The position numbers were made by a program, and so were the translations under genes. DNA of 64,000 nucleotides from Clytia hemisphaerica (Eukaryota > Cnidaria > Hydrozoa > Leptothecata > Clytiidae): assembly GCA_902728285.1 (NCBI GenBank), contig CACVBU010000681.1:482342-546341 (forward strand). The letters run 5' to 3'. Shown piece after piece: positions 1 to 11,100 of this stretch (positions are counted from its first letter, which is position 1; the number at the start of each line of letters is the position of its first letter). The notes under the pieces are model-generated. The model did no database searches. It was not told the origin of the DNA and worked only from the letters and a program-made list of their open reading frames with translations.

Positions 1-158
1 ATAACGACATTCCGCACACGAGTGAATAAGATTCGAATCGATATCTCCAAGAGAGTCAGTGTAACTAAGAAATTCTGTGTTCATTGCACCAATGAGTATT
101 GCATCAAGGCCACCAATGGATGCCAGGATTACATCATGGTTCTGTGTGCATGGTCCTC
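1..158 (-). CDS. second visible exon of the unrecognised secreted protein (partial)
   Basis: Open throughout in the frame set by the upstream exon. Its two leading bases complete a Gly codon started at 514. Cysteines in GPCTQ and SCAEC suggest an extracellular disulfide-bonded domain. It continues beyond base 1. Confidence 0.55.
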
Positions 159-889
159 CTTTAAAGTATAAAATTCGCTATAGAAAACTTTTTCTAAAGA
201 GAGACTTCACTTGCGAAAAGTGTTTCAGTAGAGAACTTATATTTTTATAAACACTATTCATAAACTAACAATCAGAACTTTCCATGGAATGCCACTACCA
301 GAAAACTATTAAGCCGAGGACGTGATTTAGATTCCGACTCACGACTTTCACGTCGCCAATACACTGCTTTACGAACTGAGCTTTTCCAGCCATGCTAGAA
401 ATTGAATCAGGAAATGTGTCGGTTTTTAGACTCAATCGTTTAATCCGATCTGCTCACGGCTCTTTTAATAATGTTTGTTTTCAAATATTTTAAATTATTT
501 TAAGTGGACTTACCAATAGATCTTTGTTTCCTTAGAGCAAATTTGAAATCATCTCCTGGTATCTGGAAATCATTGAACTTTACTCTCTGTGCCTTGTCAA
601 TTATGTTTTTACGGACCAATTCCAATTTGCCAGGCGTAGGTGGTTCGATTTTTTGCGGAGCAACTTTGATATCGGAAATTGTCGAGCTCAAAACTTCCTT
701 CAGAGTGCCTACTTCGTTTTTAAGGTTACCAGATTCAATCTTACATTCTTGATATTGGGTTTTTAGCGGTGTGTACAGAGTCTTATATTGAGTTAAACTA
801 GCACAACAATCAATAGAAGGTCTTTGTTGATTGGTTGTTCCAACTGATGCCTTAACCAATAACACCCAACAAAATACGAGAACCACTTT
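1..889 (-). CDS. 3' part of an unrecognised secreted/coiled-coil protein gene (two exons seen)
   Basis: Two exons on the minus strand are supported: 889-514 and 158-1 (running off the window). The first begins after a pyrimidine-rich acceptor (TCATAG at 895-890) and starts with K-V-V-L-V-F-C-W-V-L-L-V, a hydrophobic stretch typical of a signal peptide. The initiating Met must therefore be in a further upstream exon that I could not locate. It continues with a probable coiled-coil (SLTQYKTLYTPLKTQYQE and following) and ends at GTAAGT (513-508). The second exon opens after TTTAAAG and joins in phase (phase 1), giving GGPCTQNHDVILASIGG, then IGAMNTEFLSYTDS and CAECRY with no stop. The codon phase match and open reading on both sides of the 355-nt intron make splicing credible. 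I do not recognise the family. The gene is 3' partial. Confidence 0.6.
514..889 (-). CDS. exon of the unrecognised secreted protein
   Basis: Bounded by an acceptor ending TAG at 892-890 and a consensus donor GTAAGT at 513-508. It holds the end of the signal-like hydrophobic segment, paired cysteines (DCCAS), and a heptad-like charged region. An in-frame stop lies directly upstream of the acceptor, so translation cannot simply extend 5' and a separate first exon is required. Confidence 0.6.
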
Positions 890-1288
890 CTATGAGCAGA
901 AAAGGTAGTTTAAGGGTAAGACTTTTTTCAGGACATACGAAGCCAAAATTTTAACTTATGCTGACAAATAAGAATCGACAAAATTATTTTCAAATTTGGA
1001 GGTAGGGGTGTGCGTTGTTCTTTCTTTTGAATTTTTTGGTTAAAAATGCTGTGTGAGCAAATAGTAGATATATGTTAAATAATGTACTCTAAATCGCTTC
1101 GCATTTCACCTGTATACTTTTTAATGCAGCCTTCTGTGAAGAGGTTCATACAAAAATCTGCTTTTCAAGCCTAGATCATCCACCACCTCACTCCTGGCGG
1201 ATCTTAAAATAGTTTCAAACTGCTCCCATAAATTGTTTTTCTTTACCTTGATTTTCCTTGAGAAAAAGAAAAAAATTCTACCCAGTTA

Positions 1289-1415
1289 CAGTTGACTCCT
1301 TAATTCGAACAAGTTTTTTCCTACCCTTCAGTTAACAATGCCTTATACTCAAATTATCCATAAGTAAAGCAAATTTGTATTCCTCGTGCGTGTTCGAGTT
1401 ATGGAGACTTCACTG
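1289..1415. mobile_element. pogo/Tigger-like MITE, TA duplication
   Basis: The left end CAGTTGACTCC and right end GGAGACTTCACTG are imperfect inverted repeats flanked by TA on both sides (1287-1288, 1416-1417). CAGT termini with a TA target are usual for pogo-type elements. Three further copies occur in the window (22239, 48830, 59051). Confidence 0.55.
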
Positions 1416-1755
1416 TAATAATATATAAACTCAAAATCTCACCATCATGCACGTTTAGTTATACTTCCTCAATCCGGTTGTTGATCTTAAAGTGCAAACT
1501 AGTTTTTCTGTCGTGCAATATGTTTCAGTATCGAAATTATAATAATTTGAATAATGTTTCCAAAAAACCACGTTGTCAATTACTGCGTGGTTCTTATTAG
1601 TTCAAATACCAATCTCTTTATGTATCTCGTAATTGTTTTGACCTCAAAAGGGATTTTTTGTTGTTTTAATTTTATTGCATTAAAGTTATTGAGACTGGTG
1701 GAAAAATCTTTCAGTATTTGCTGAAAGTTATGTTATACTTATCATAAAAATCATT

Positions 1756-1849
1756 AAAGGACCGATAACGCTATATTGTAATCAGCCGTATCTTGTAAAA
1801 ACTGGCTTGGTTAACCAGGCTATGTTATATCGTGATTATCGGTCCCTTT
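1756..1849. repeat. short hairpin element
   Basis: AAAGGACCGATAA at the left pairs with TTATCGGTCCCTTT at the right, with further pairing of CGCTATAT and ATATCG. About 94 bp, looks like a small MITE. The family is not recognised. Confidence 0.45.
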
Positions 1850-2589
1850 GGAGCGCCTTGTTTAGACTTAAATAAATAGAACGATTTTTAGACTACATTA
1901 AAAACCTGATTCTGACAATCCGATTAAGAATCATAAAGGCCTCAAATGGCTTTTAATTGTCGGGTATATGTCTGTATATCATAAAGATGTTTTTAGTTTT
2001 AAAGCTTTTAATGTCAGGGACTGAAATTATCTGTCATTTTAGTTTTTAAACTTCCTCTTACAATTTCAAGGGGTCATTTCTAGATTTAACAATTTCAGGG
2101 GGTCATTTCTGTGTAGGTTTATGTTATCAAGTTTGGCTTACAGATATTACCAAGTATTTCCCTATTGAAGCTTAAATATCTGTTGGACGTACGCGTACAT
2201 CCGACAGAAAAAACGGTTTTTTTGCCATGAAAAATCAAAATTTGTTAAAATGTTAACTTCAGCTTTTTCTTTGGTAAATGTGAACAAAATTCGATTTTAG
2301 AGGCTGAACTGAGATCCGGTTGCCGCTAAAATTCGCCAAAATCAAGAAAATCGTGATTTCAAAAAGTTTGATTTATTAAAAACAGGCCCCAGGACATTGG
2401 CTCTTTAAACCCAACTTTTAGCTCTTAGCAACTTTTAGATGACTACTGAATGGTAAACGTCGTCCTCCCCCTTGTGGATATAACTTTCTAGCTGGGTTCT
2501 ACAAAAAATGATACTTGATCCCTCTATGTTTAATCAGCAATCAAAGAGAACAATCAACGTTAAGTCTATGGATAAAGACTGGCACGCTC

Positions 2590-2860
2590 CATTTTCTTTC
2601 GAATAAGGCTGCGACTGCAGTCGGAGATGACCTGAAGGCTGATGGCTATCTATCCGACGGTAGAGGAGGGTACCACTCTTTTTCCCTGGATTGGTCCACC
2701 TACCCTTGATCCTTCTCTTTAATTGCTGAGTAACAAGCATCAACTACCATTTTGTACTAAGTGCGAGGTCTTTTGTACGATCTATCCAGGGGTTGAACCC
2801 ACAACCTTGCGCACCGTAGCCGGATGATCTACCTTTGTACTACGGGCTACGAATAGTCAG
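2590..2860 (-). mobile_element. tRNA-derived SINE, copy 1
   Basis: On the minus strand a tRNA-like head carries a box-A-like TAGTACAAAGGTAGATC (2842-2826) and a box-B-like GTGGGTTCAACCCC (2802-2789), followed by a non-tRNA body. The same head and body blocks (TTGCGCACCGTA and, in the body, CTTAATTGCT-like) recur at 62625-62950, also on the minus strand. This is an interspersed repeat, not a functional tRNA. Confidence 0.65.
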
Positions 2861-2906
2861 TTATACATACCATTCCAACCTTTTTTTCTTTTTCTTTATT
2901 TTACAG

Positions 2907-2997
2907 AAAGAACACATTTTGGAAAGCGTCCGAGAAAAATCGATCAACTTAGCAAACGAAATCAACGCAGAGTACTGGGAAGTGTCTGCCAAATCAG
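2907..2997 (+). CDS. Rab exon (EINAEYW / SAKSG, G5 region)
   Basis: Acceptor TTTACAG precedes base 2907 and donor GTAAGG follows 2997. The exon reads KEHILESVREKSINLANEIN then AEYWEVSAKSG, with the last Gly split by the intron. Confidence 0.85.
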
Positions 2998-4659
2998 GTA
3001 AGGTCTTTTTTTAAGAATTAATTTTGTAAAAAAAACGGGTAATACTCAGCTTATACCTTTCTACGAAAAATAAAAGGATCGGTGAAAAAAGAATATTTTA
3101 GGTGAGAAACCTTATTCGCCGATTTTATTACTTTTATTCTTAAATCAGTTTTCCTGCTAGTTGGCGGTGGGGTTACACCCTCCAATGAGCCCAAAAAATG
3201 TGGGAGCTATAAAGATGTTTCAAATATTTGGGGGGCCCAATGTACTTGGGAGGAGTTGAAATTTCATCATTTAACGTGAAAAGTTTGTGAAGCTGAAAAT
3301 TTTTCGCCCGCTACGCAATATTTCTCTATAAAATGAGCAAAATATTTTTTCTTAACCTTTAAAATGCAACATAATTTACATTGAATAAGTCATTAAGTTG
3401 AATGACTTAAAACTCAGGAGGGACCTAAACCCAGGTTGACGCTATGTTTCCTGTTCTCGTGAATTCCTGGACTGGTGTTAAGAGGACACATACACATTGT
3501 GGTCAACCTTCCGGTAGGGTGATTGAGGTTTTTACTTACTCTAGACAATTCCCACCGTAATATTTGGCAAAAAAGGGGAATTGCCTCAAAACTTTAAAAC
3601 CGCAAGTGATTTTTAAGTGCTTTGAAGTACATTTCTGAAAAACGTTAAAATACCCAAAATTGCCAGGTGCTGATTGTAGAATTATATACCGGGTGCACCA
3701 AAAAAAAGTATACAACTTTGTCGAGAAATTGTGAGCTTCAGGATTTAAATTTTTTTTTCATTCTTTTTTTATTGTATAGAGGATGCTGTAACTTGAATTT
3801 TGAGCTATCATACATTAAATTTAAAAAAGTATTTCGAAAATTTTTTGAAATTTCGACATGGAAAAAAAGTCAGTTTTTTGGAAATAACTTTCGAACTACT
3901 TTTTCAATGTTTGATAGCTCAAAATTCAAGTTAGAGCCTCTTCTATACAATAAAAAAAGAATGAACAAAAAATTTAAATCCTGAAGCTCACAATGTCTCG
4001 ACAAACCTGCATACTTTTTTTTGGTGCACCCGGTATTTTTACTTTTAGGTGAAAATGTAAAAGAGATGTTTGCGCGTGTAGCTGTTTTATGTTTTGATCA
4101 AGCCGTGCTTCGTGAAACGGAGAATCTGAGAGATACATCCAAACCACAGATAGGATCGGGTGGAATTAAAACATCCAGGAATCAAAGTCAGACTATTGGT
4201 AAGTACGCTCCCTTCACAAACGCGGGTGGTTTTTTTCTGCCAGTGGGGGGGGGGGGTAACGGACTGAAACTCGATGGGGATCGATATTCCCATGTTTTTA
4301 TTGTTCGGGATTTGAAGTCCATTAGACTCAAGTCAGAAAATTCAGTGGGATGGAAAAAATGGTACAATATATTTTGCAGTGAGGATTTTTTTAATTTGAT
4401 TTTTTCAAGCAGTAAAAATTGGATTATAATTTCCGCAAGGGACTATAATTTGGCTGATTTTTCAGCAGGAAAGGTGAGAAAGGATGTGTAAGTATTGTCT
4501 TTCATGATAAAAACAATTTTTGGCAACTCCAAATATAATCAATATATCTCTTTGTGATCAGTTTTAGGTCGAGCGGATTCTCCATCGGGAAGTCCAGATT
4601 ACATTCATAGAGCGTACAGTAAAGATAAGAAGAGCAAATGCTGTGGTGGGCCTACTTGA
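2907..4659 (+). CDS. Rab34/Rab36-type small GTPase, last three exons
   Basis: Exons 2907-2997, 4049-4198 and 4568-4659 join in phase to give the C-terminal third of a Rab GTPase. The part I read includes EINAEYWEVSAKSGENVKEM, which is the G5 (SAK) region followed by the GENV-E-F/M-R-V-A helix. This pattern (AEYW.VS..TGENV..FF.RVA) is characteristic of Rab34/36, which act in Golgi/lysosome positioning and ciliogenesis. The C-terminus ends SKCCGGPT, so the prenylatable Cys pair is followed by four residues, not at the usual extreme end. Introns are 1051 and 369 nt; the first carries a MITE that stops 15 bases before the acceptor. The exons coding the P-loop, switch regions and NKxD motif are not between base 890 and 2906, so they lie outside the window or are absent. 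Confidence 0.85.
3689..4033. mobile_element. palindromic MITE (family A), TA duplication
   Basis: Near-palindromic over its full 345 bp. It starts CCGGGTGCACC and ends GGTGCACCCGG, and is flanked by TA at 3687-3688 and 4034-4035. A shorter relative lies at 9456-9687. The right end is only 15 bp upstream of the Rab exon at 4049, so element-adjacent T-rich sequence forms the pyrimidine tract of that acceptor. Confidence 0.8.
4049..4198 (+). CDS. Rab exon (GENVKEMF... helix and hypervariable region)
   Basis: Acceptor TTTTAG at 4043-4048, donor GTAAGT from 4199. It codes ENVKEMFARVAVLCFDQAVL and then the polar hypervariable tail, and ends in phase 1. Confidence 0.85.
4568..4659 (+). CDS. Rab last exon with CC prenylation motif and stop
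   Basis: Acceptor GTTTTAG, then RADSPSGSPDYIHRAYSKDK, then KSKCCGGPT and TGA at 4657-4659. AATAAA-type signals lie downstream, for example near 5225. Confidence 0.85.
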
Positions 4660-5199
4660 CATTTTATAATATTTTCAACGTTACATCTTCTTTGTCGAAT
4701 CCCTATTCATCACATATAGTTTGTGCCATTGACTTCCAAGCCCGAATGGCTAGACTCGAGACTCCTGGATCAGAAATGAAGCCACTTGTTTCAAATCCAG
4801 AACGCCTGCGCGTGGTTTTTACACAAACGCCGGATTGAAAGTAAAATCTATCGCTAGATTTAAAAAAAATACAGTCCTCAAAACAAAGGAACCGCTAGAT
4901 ACAATCCGTCATCATGATTGCGGCGCGTTCTGGATGGGAAATAAGTTGCTTCACTTTTTCTTATCTGGGAAAGTTTAGAGATTCTACTCTAGCCCTTCAG
5001 GCTTTAAATCCAATGGTTTGTACAGAAGCGAAGGAAATGAAGGCTAACCCTAAATCGGAAATCGTTTTTGTCAAATTGATAAAACGGGAATCTCAAATTC
5101 CGAGAAGGAAGGGAACGTGGAAATCCAAACACGAGTATTTGCATAAACCTGAATTGCACTTAAATTAGTATTTCTCTGGCGTGAGTTTGCTTCACTCTT

Positions 5200-5410
5200 C
5201 ACGGTTTCTTTCAATTAAAATCTTAATAAAAATTTTCAATTTGAATTTTTAAGCATACACGATAAATTATCTTTTTTTTTAACGGAGTAAATATTTTTTC
5301 GAAATTTAGTTTTTAAAGTTTAGTTTTGTTTGAATTCAATTTTAATTTTTATATTGATCGCTATTTATTCTTGTGTTAATAAACCTCAAATCAATCAATC
5401 AATCAATCAT
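5200..5410 (+). repeat. AT-rich 3' flank ending in an AATC microsatellite
   Basis: An AATAAA-containing stretch terminates in about four tandem AATC units (from about 5388). This is how many non-LTR (CR1/L2-like) retrotransposon tails end, but no reverse transcriptase is present. It could equally be the Rab 3' UTR plus a simple repeat. The stretch 4660-7558 holds no gene that I can support. Confidence 0.3.
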
Positions 5411-6144
5411 CAGTGACTCTTACGTAACCAAGAATGGAAAGCTATTCGAGTGGAAAAATTATCCAATGTAAATTCGAGTGATCCGAAAAAGTGATAATAC
5501 ACTGAAGTTTAAAAAATTCAATCAAGTCAAATTTTCGAAACTCAAGTTGAGTTACTTTAGGGGACGAATAAAACTTTTGTACTTTTACTTTCTAAAGAAA
5601 TTAATATAATTCTGGTCCAGTTGTGAGATAAGTTTTAATCTTAGCAAGCGTGGCGAATTTAGTTTCCAGCAAAATTAGCTCCCTTTAACAGTCGGGAACA
5701 CTATATGGAAAAGGCAACTATTGCCTTAACGTGAAATATTTCCTGAACGGTAAGGTAGAAAATTTCCCGAAATGGCTAGACTTTCCAAATTGGAAAGTTC
5801 ACCAATTTCCCGATCGGGAAAGTGGCCTCTGAGCACTCCGAAAATGCCTGTGGAAAGTTAAAAACTTGTCCCTCTTGTAAAGGAGGGAAAGTAAATAATA
5901 TTCACCAGGTAGTTAAGAAATCCACCGGGTAATTGCTTCTTAATTTTACTTTCCCCATTCTGAATTAAAAACTTCCCTATTTGGAAACTTTTTCTTGATC
6001 GGGAAACAATGATGAAATTTTCAGTCTGGACATATAGAGAAAACTCCTCATACATGATGCCGAATTTTCTAGAAAAGAAAGTTTATTTACGGATTACCTC
6101 GCTTTTGTGGATAAAATGATATAAAAATTAAAATTAATGATGTA

Positions 6145-6463
6145 CTTTAGGCGTACAAACTTTCGCGAGCAGAAACTTTCGCGAGGACGAAAAATCGCAA
6201 AATTCACGACATTTACTTTCGCGAATTTAACGGGAAAATATTTTTCGCAAGCATAAACTTTCGCGAATCAGGACGTGGCTTGAAACATTTGTCCTTTGAC
6301 TTTTTAGTCTTTTAGCAGGCTAAAAAGTGCCATAAAAGTAAGTTTGTCAAGAATTTTTCGCGAGAATAAACTTTCGCGAATGGCCCTTATTAGAATTTTT
6401 AAAGACATTTACTTTCGCGAAAATCGCGAAAGTTTCTGCTCGCGAAAGTTTGTACTCCTAAAG
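6145..6463. mobile_element. MITE family B (TTTCGCG-rich), copy 1
   Basis: Left end CTTTAGGCGTACAAACTTTC and right end GAAAGTTTGTACTCCTAAAG are inverted repeats flanked by TA (6143-6144, 6464-6465). The interior repeats ACTTTCGCGA and its complement many times. A second copy is at 11518-11895. Confidence 0.8.
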
Positions 6464-7558
6464 TAATATTACAAAAGCCGTCTTTTGGCTGAAATTTGCC
6501 CCCCCCCTCCACTTAATATTTTTTTCCAGGTAGGTTCAAAAAATAAGTTGGAAGATAATTCGAACCCAGTCTATGAGTTCACCTTTTTAGTGATATTCTG
6601 ATAGCACTCTCGAAAGTATTGCACCACGCTTATCAGAAAAATCAAAAAGCGATGCAAGTGGTTCTGGGTAAAAGATTGGGACGAGATGGAGTTTTTACAA
6701 GCTCTTATTTGATTTGGTTGGTCGTTAACCAGTAATAAAACAATTTTGTTACTTTTTCTAAAGAACGCGTCATTTTTATTACTTCAAATGACCAATTATT
6801 AAAGTATCTTATAAAAACTCCATCACATCTGAAAAGATTAGCAAGTTTATGTATTCGAAATAAATCGAGGGGGGTGGTATAAAGCAAAGTTGACTTGAGT
6901 TGTCTCCAAAATCACCGTCCACTTTGCTCGACGACGGTAAAAATACCAAAATACCGTCGTCTATTTAGGTGAGCAAAGGCGATATAGAGCCGCGTAAATC
7001 AACTATCGACTTTGTTTTGTATCACTTACCGTCGCCCTCGATATCCTCCGATACATAAACTCGGTATTGAGTAGGAAGGTCAATAAAATTATAAAGATTT
7101 CATTACATGAATTTTGTGCCGCTTTTTTCCCTACTGATACATGTTTTCATAAGTCTTTTCCATTTTTCCAAGACACACTGTACAAATATATCACAAGAAT
7201 GTAGAATGAAGGAGTTTGAGAAATTGGTTTATGAAACTACCAGAAGATTATCTTGAATAAAAATAAGGTATGTTTAAAAAAAAATTTTAAAACTGCTCAG
7301 CTCCAGCATCAATTATTTTGATAAAACGTAAAAAAATGTTCATGCCTTAACCAACAAACAAAAACAATTAATTTTTTGTGTCCGTCACTGAAGTAAAAAA
7401 TGTTTTTCAACAAAAAGCTCTCTTTCCAAACCTAAGGGTTGCATTACTTCTCTTTTGTTTTCGATTTTCTTTAGAACAACACGACTCTATCTTCATATCA
7501 ATGATTACCGAAATATTAACAAACGTTCATTGCAGTACTTTAAAATTCAATCTCCCTT

Positions 7559-8139
7559 TTACGTGTAAAGGTCAAAATCGATTCTTCTTGAGTTGTATAA
7601 ACTACCTTCTTGATTCTCCCTTCGACAATATACACCGTCCCCAAATTTCCCTTCTTCTTGCCATTTTAACATCTGTGATGAAGGGAAAGGTCCTTTTAGT
7701 TCATTCTTTTCGTCATCTTTTTCCTTATAAAACCATTGCACTTCATCACTGGTGTTCACTTTTGGTTCGCTCTCCTTCTCCTGTGTTTTTGCTGAGTCAG
7801 CATAACTCTTCTCCGTAGATTCACCTTTAAAAGCCGCCTCCAGGGCGTCGTCCTCATCATCAACCTCCGCGTCTGCAAACTGATCTTCTCCAGCTTTCTT
7901 TTCACTTTCTTTGATCTCGAAATTCAATTTCTCAAAAGTTTTTTCGTAAATTTGAAAATCTCCTTCACTCATTAGAACGTCAGCAAGACCGGTCAACTTC
8001 AATAACATTTCCTTTTGCTCTTTTTCTTTTTCCGATAATTTTTCTTCTTCCTTGTTTTTCTTCTTCTTCCATCGGTCAGCAGTGCTCATCGGTTTCTTCT
8101 TGCCACCCAAACGTTTCAAGGCCTTCAACACGTTTTCAC
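7559..8139 (-). CDS. CD2BP2: CD2BP2 exon 4, linker and GYF domain
   Basis: Acceptor CATCAAG at 8146-8140; stop TAA at 7561-7559. It codes a Lys/Glu-rich helix, then an acidic linker, then the GYF domain VQWFYKEK ... GPFPSSQMLKWQEEGKFGDG and VYCRR. The aromatic binding platform (W, Y/F, W) is retained. Confidence 0.93.
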
Positions 8140-11100
8140 CTTGATGGAGCAAAAAAATGAAAAAAGACCGTTAGTCGCATTTTCGTACTTGGTTTTAAAA
8201 TATTCTGATTTTACACCCATGGAGCTTATCCAAATCCCTTGCCTCTCGATTCCGGATTAACAAAATCATTGAAAATAATTTTTGCCTCAATGTAGATGAC
8301 AAAATTTTAATATTTGTTTATAAATTGACCTACCAACCAGAATGATGCTTAGTGAAAGGTTTCAATAAAGGTCAATGGTTTCACCACGCTGATCAATAAA
8401 ATCGATAGCGAGTTTTAAACCGAGCGGTGGCAGATTCACAAATGTATAACAATTTTTGTAGAATTTGCTGACACCATTTCATTGTCAGTGTATAGTAACT
8501 ACACATAAATCAGAGTATTAATTTCCTATAGATATCGATTCTGATAAACACAAACTCTTACTCTCGGGTACCTAATAGCCGCCCCCCCCCGCTAATTAAT
8601 TTTTCGAAAATTTTCCACCCAGGACATTCTTATTCCAAACCCCCCCCCCCCGCTTATTAATTTTTGGGAAAATATTTTTGAAAGTTCCCTCTTTTGTCCT
8701 AATTATGCTGTATTAGCCTCCTTTTCAAAAATTTTCCACCCAGGACATTTTTATTCCAACCCCCCCCCCCGCTTATTAAGTTTTGAGATTTTTTCCAATC
8801 CCCCCGCTTATTCCAATCCCCCCGGCTATTAGGTACCCGAGAGTAACCCTTAACAGAAAAAATAAATTTATAACCTACCAGGTTTCATAATCTCCACCAT
8901 TTCTTTTTTCAATTTCACTGGATTACTTTTAACCATTGGTTCTTCGTCAACTTCCATATTTGGTAAATTTCGTTTGGAAGTCGTAACTTTATTCCAATCG
9001 ACAGAATCCAACCATCCGTCGGTAATATCTTCGTCTCGTTTGTTGGCAATGTAGTTTCCTTGTGCGTCAAAATGTCCTGTGAATGAAAATAAATTGAAAA
9101 TCAAGTCGAAGATCTCCTTACAGCTGAAGATAATTTAACTGGTATGAAACTATCCTTTCTAATTTCATGCTTTTCTTGTTCAATAATTACGGTAGGAAGT
9201 CTAAAGTTTACTAGTAGGAGATTTACACTGTTTTTTTTAATATAAAACCTTTCCAGTCCATGCGATATTTCCCTTTTCTGTTGTTTGATGCAATGAAGAT
9301 ATGTTCAGTGAATTTCTTGGATGCATGGCATAAAAAGAGGTGCAGCTCTAGTTTTAAAGACACCAAGGATCCTTCGATATAATTCATGATTTGACATTTG
9401 ACATCGTGGCGTAAATTATTTACAGTGCATGATATTAACAGACACAGAATATATACCGAGTGCACCAAAAAAACAGGTTTGTCGAGATATTGTAAGCTTC
9501 AGGATTTAAATTTTTTTTGTTCATTCTTTTTTTATCGTATAGAGGATGCTCTAACTTAATTTTAAGCTATCATACATTAGGTTCGAAAAAGTAGTTCGAA
9601 AATTATTAAAAAAAAACTGACTCTTTTTTAATGTTGAAATTTCAAAAAAACATCAAAAACAGCGTTAATTTTTTTTGGTGCACCCGGTATATGTATTATA
9701 CAAAAAATTTCACACTTGCCTTCCTCCATTTCTTCTTTAAGATTGAAAGGTGTCAATTTGATGCCATCATCTTCTCTGATTGTCTCATCTTCTTGCCCCT
9801 CAATGTCATCATCATGCAACACATTCTCGTCGCCGCCGCCATCTTTGTCTTGTTTATTCAAACTTCTCGCTGTTGTTGTCTCGCCCATCTCGATCGTTTG
9901 CTCATCTTCTTCATCACTGTCCAATGAATGATTTTCCTTTTTTGAAAAAAATAAAAAGATTGACCTATGGTACTATAACCCTATTATTATCAAGCTTTTT
10001 AGGGGTTCCTATTATTTGATTGATTTAGTTTTCTAGCATTTCTTTGCACTGAAACCCTTCCCATTGATAAAAATGTATCAAGGCAATATAACCAGAAATT
10101 TCGCGCGGATAAATTTTAGCGATCTGGCGATTCGGCGTGTTTTAGCGAGATTTATTTTAGCGAAAATAGGGAAAACGCTAAAATTAGTCTCGCTAAAATT
10201 TCTACGATTAAAGTAAGCAGAAAGCATGAAAACTCCGGTGTGAAAACAATTCATAACAATTGATACTTTTATGGACCTACCAGGTCATGCATTTAACACA
10301 TATATAATTGATATCTACGTGAGCGTGACCATTACACAATCATTCAGAACACAAATAGTGACGATCTATTAAAATTAGTCATTTATTTCTTATAAAAAAA
10401 ACGTTTAGAAACCAAAATTTCATGCTATTGAAATATTCTTTCATATTTAAGACTTTGCGAGGAAAAAAACATCTATCTCATCAAAAAATTGAGTAATTTG
10501 GCTAAGATTCTTATAGATAAACATGCGTTTTTTGAGCCAACAAAACTTTTTTGAAAAAATCTGCTGAGCCATCTTTTACCTATGATGGTACCCTACTTTC
10601 ATGCAAAAAATCAGAAAAAGTTAATGATCCAATTTTTCACACAAAGTCCAAAAAACCCATTTTTTAGCCGTTTTTTGGCCCAAATTTGCCCAAAAAACTA
10701 TTTTTCGAAAGTCGGGCTCCGTCACATTCGAGGGTTTATAGTTATGCATCTTTGTGCAAAATATCATAAAGAATCAAAGAGCCAATGTCGAGAAAAGCTA
10801 ATACCTAAGTAATTGATAATTTTCTTATAAATAAATATCGAATTTGGCCAGTTTTTCTATAAAGACACGTCAAGAAACCAAAATTTCATGTCTAAACACA
10901 CACATTCTTCAAAAGTAAACCCTCAGGAGCAAAAAAAAACATCTATCTCATAAAAAAATTGAGTAATTTAACTAAGAACATTGATGTATGCTTATTAATA
11001 GTGATTCTTATAGATAAACATGCGTTTTTTGAGCCAACAAAATTTTTTTTTTTAAATCTGCTTGAGCGATCTTTTACCTATGATGGTACCCTACTTTCAT

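Noticed and set aside
2777-2850. Possible tRNA gene
   Set aside because: No complete cloverleaf; the sequence is followed by a repeat body shared with 62625-62950, so it is a SINE head.
2961-2976. ATCAACGCAGAGTAC, identical to part of a common cDNA-synthesis adapter
   Set aside because: It lies inside the Rab exon and encodes INAEY of the conserved EINAEYW motif, with intact splice sites on both sides. It is a chance match, not contamination.
4914-5168. Plus-strand 84-aa frame downstream of the Rab stop
   Set aside because: Probably Rab 3' UTR; low complexity and no domain or separate promoter evidence.
7378-7818. Plus-strand 146-aa frame
   Set aside because: Overlaps the conserved GYF exon on the minus strand; no domain and no splice support.
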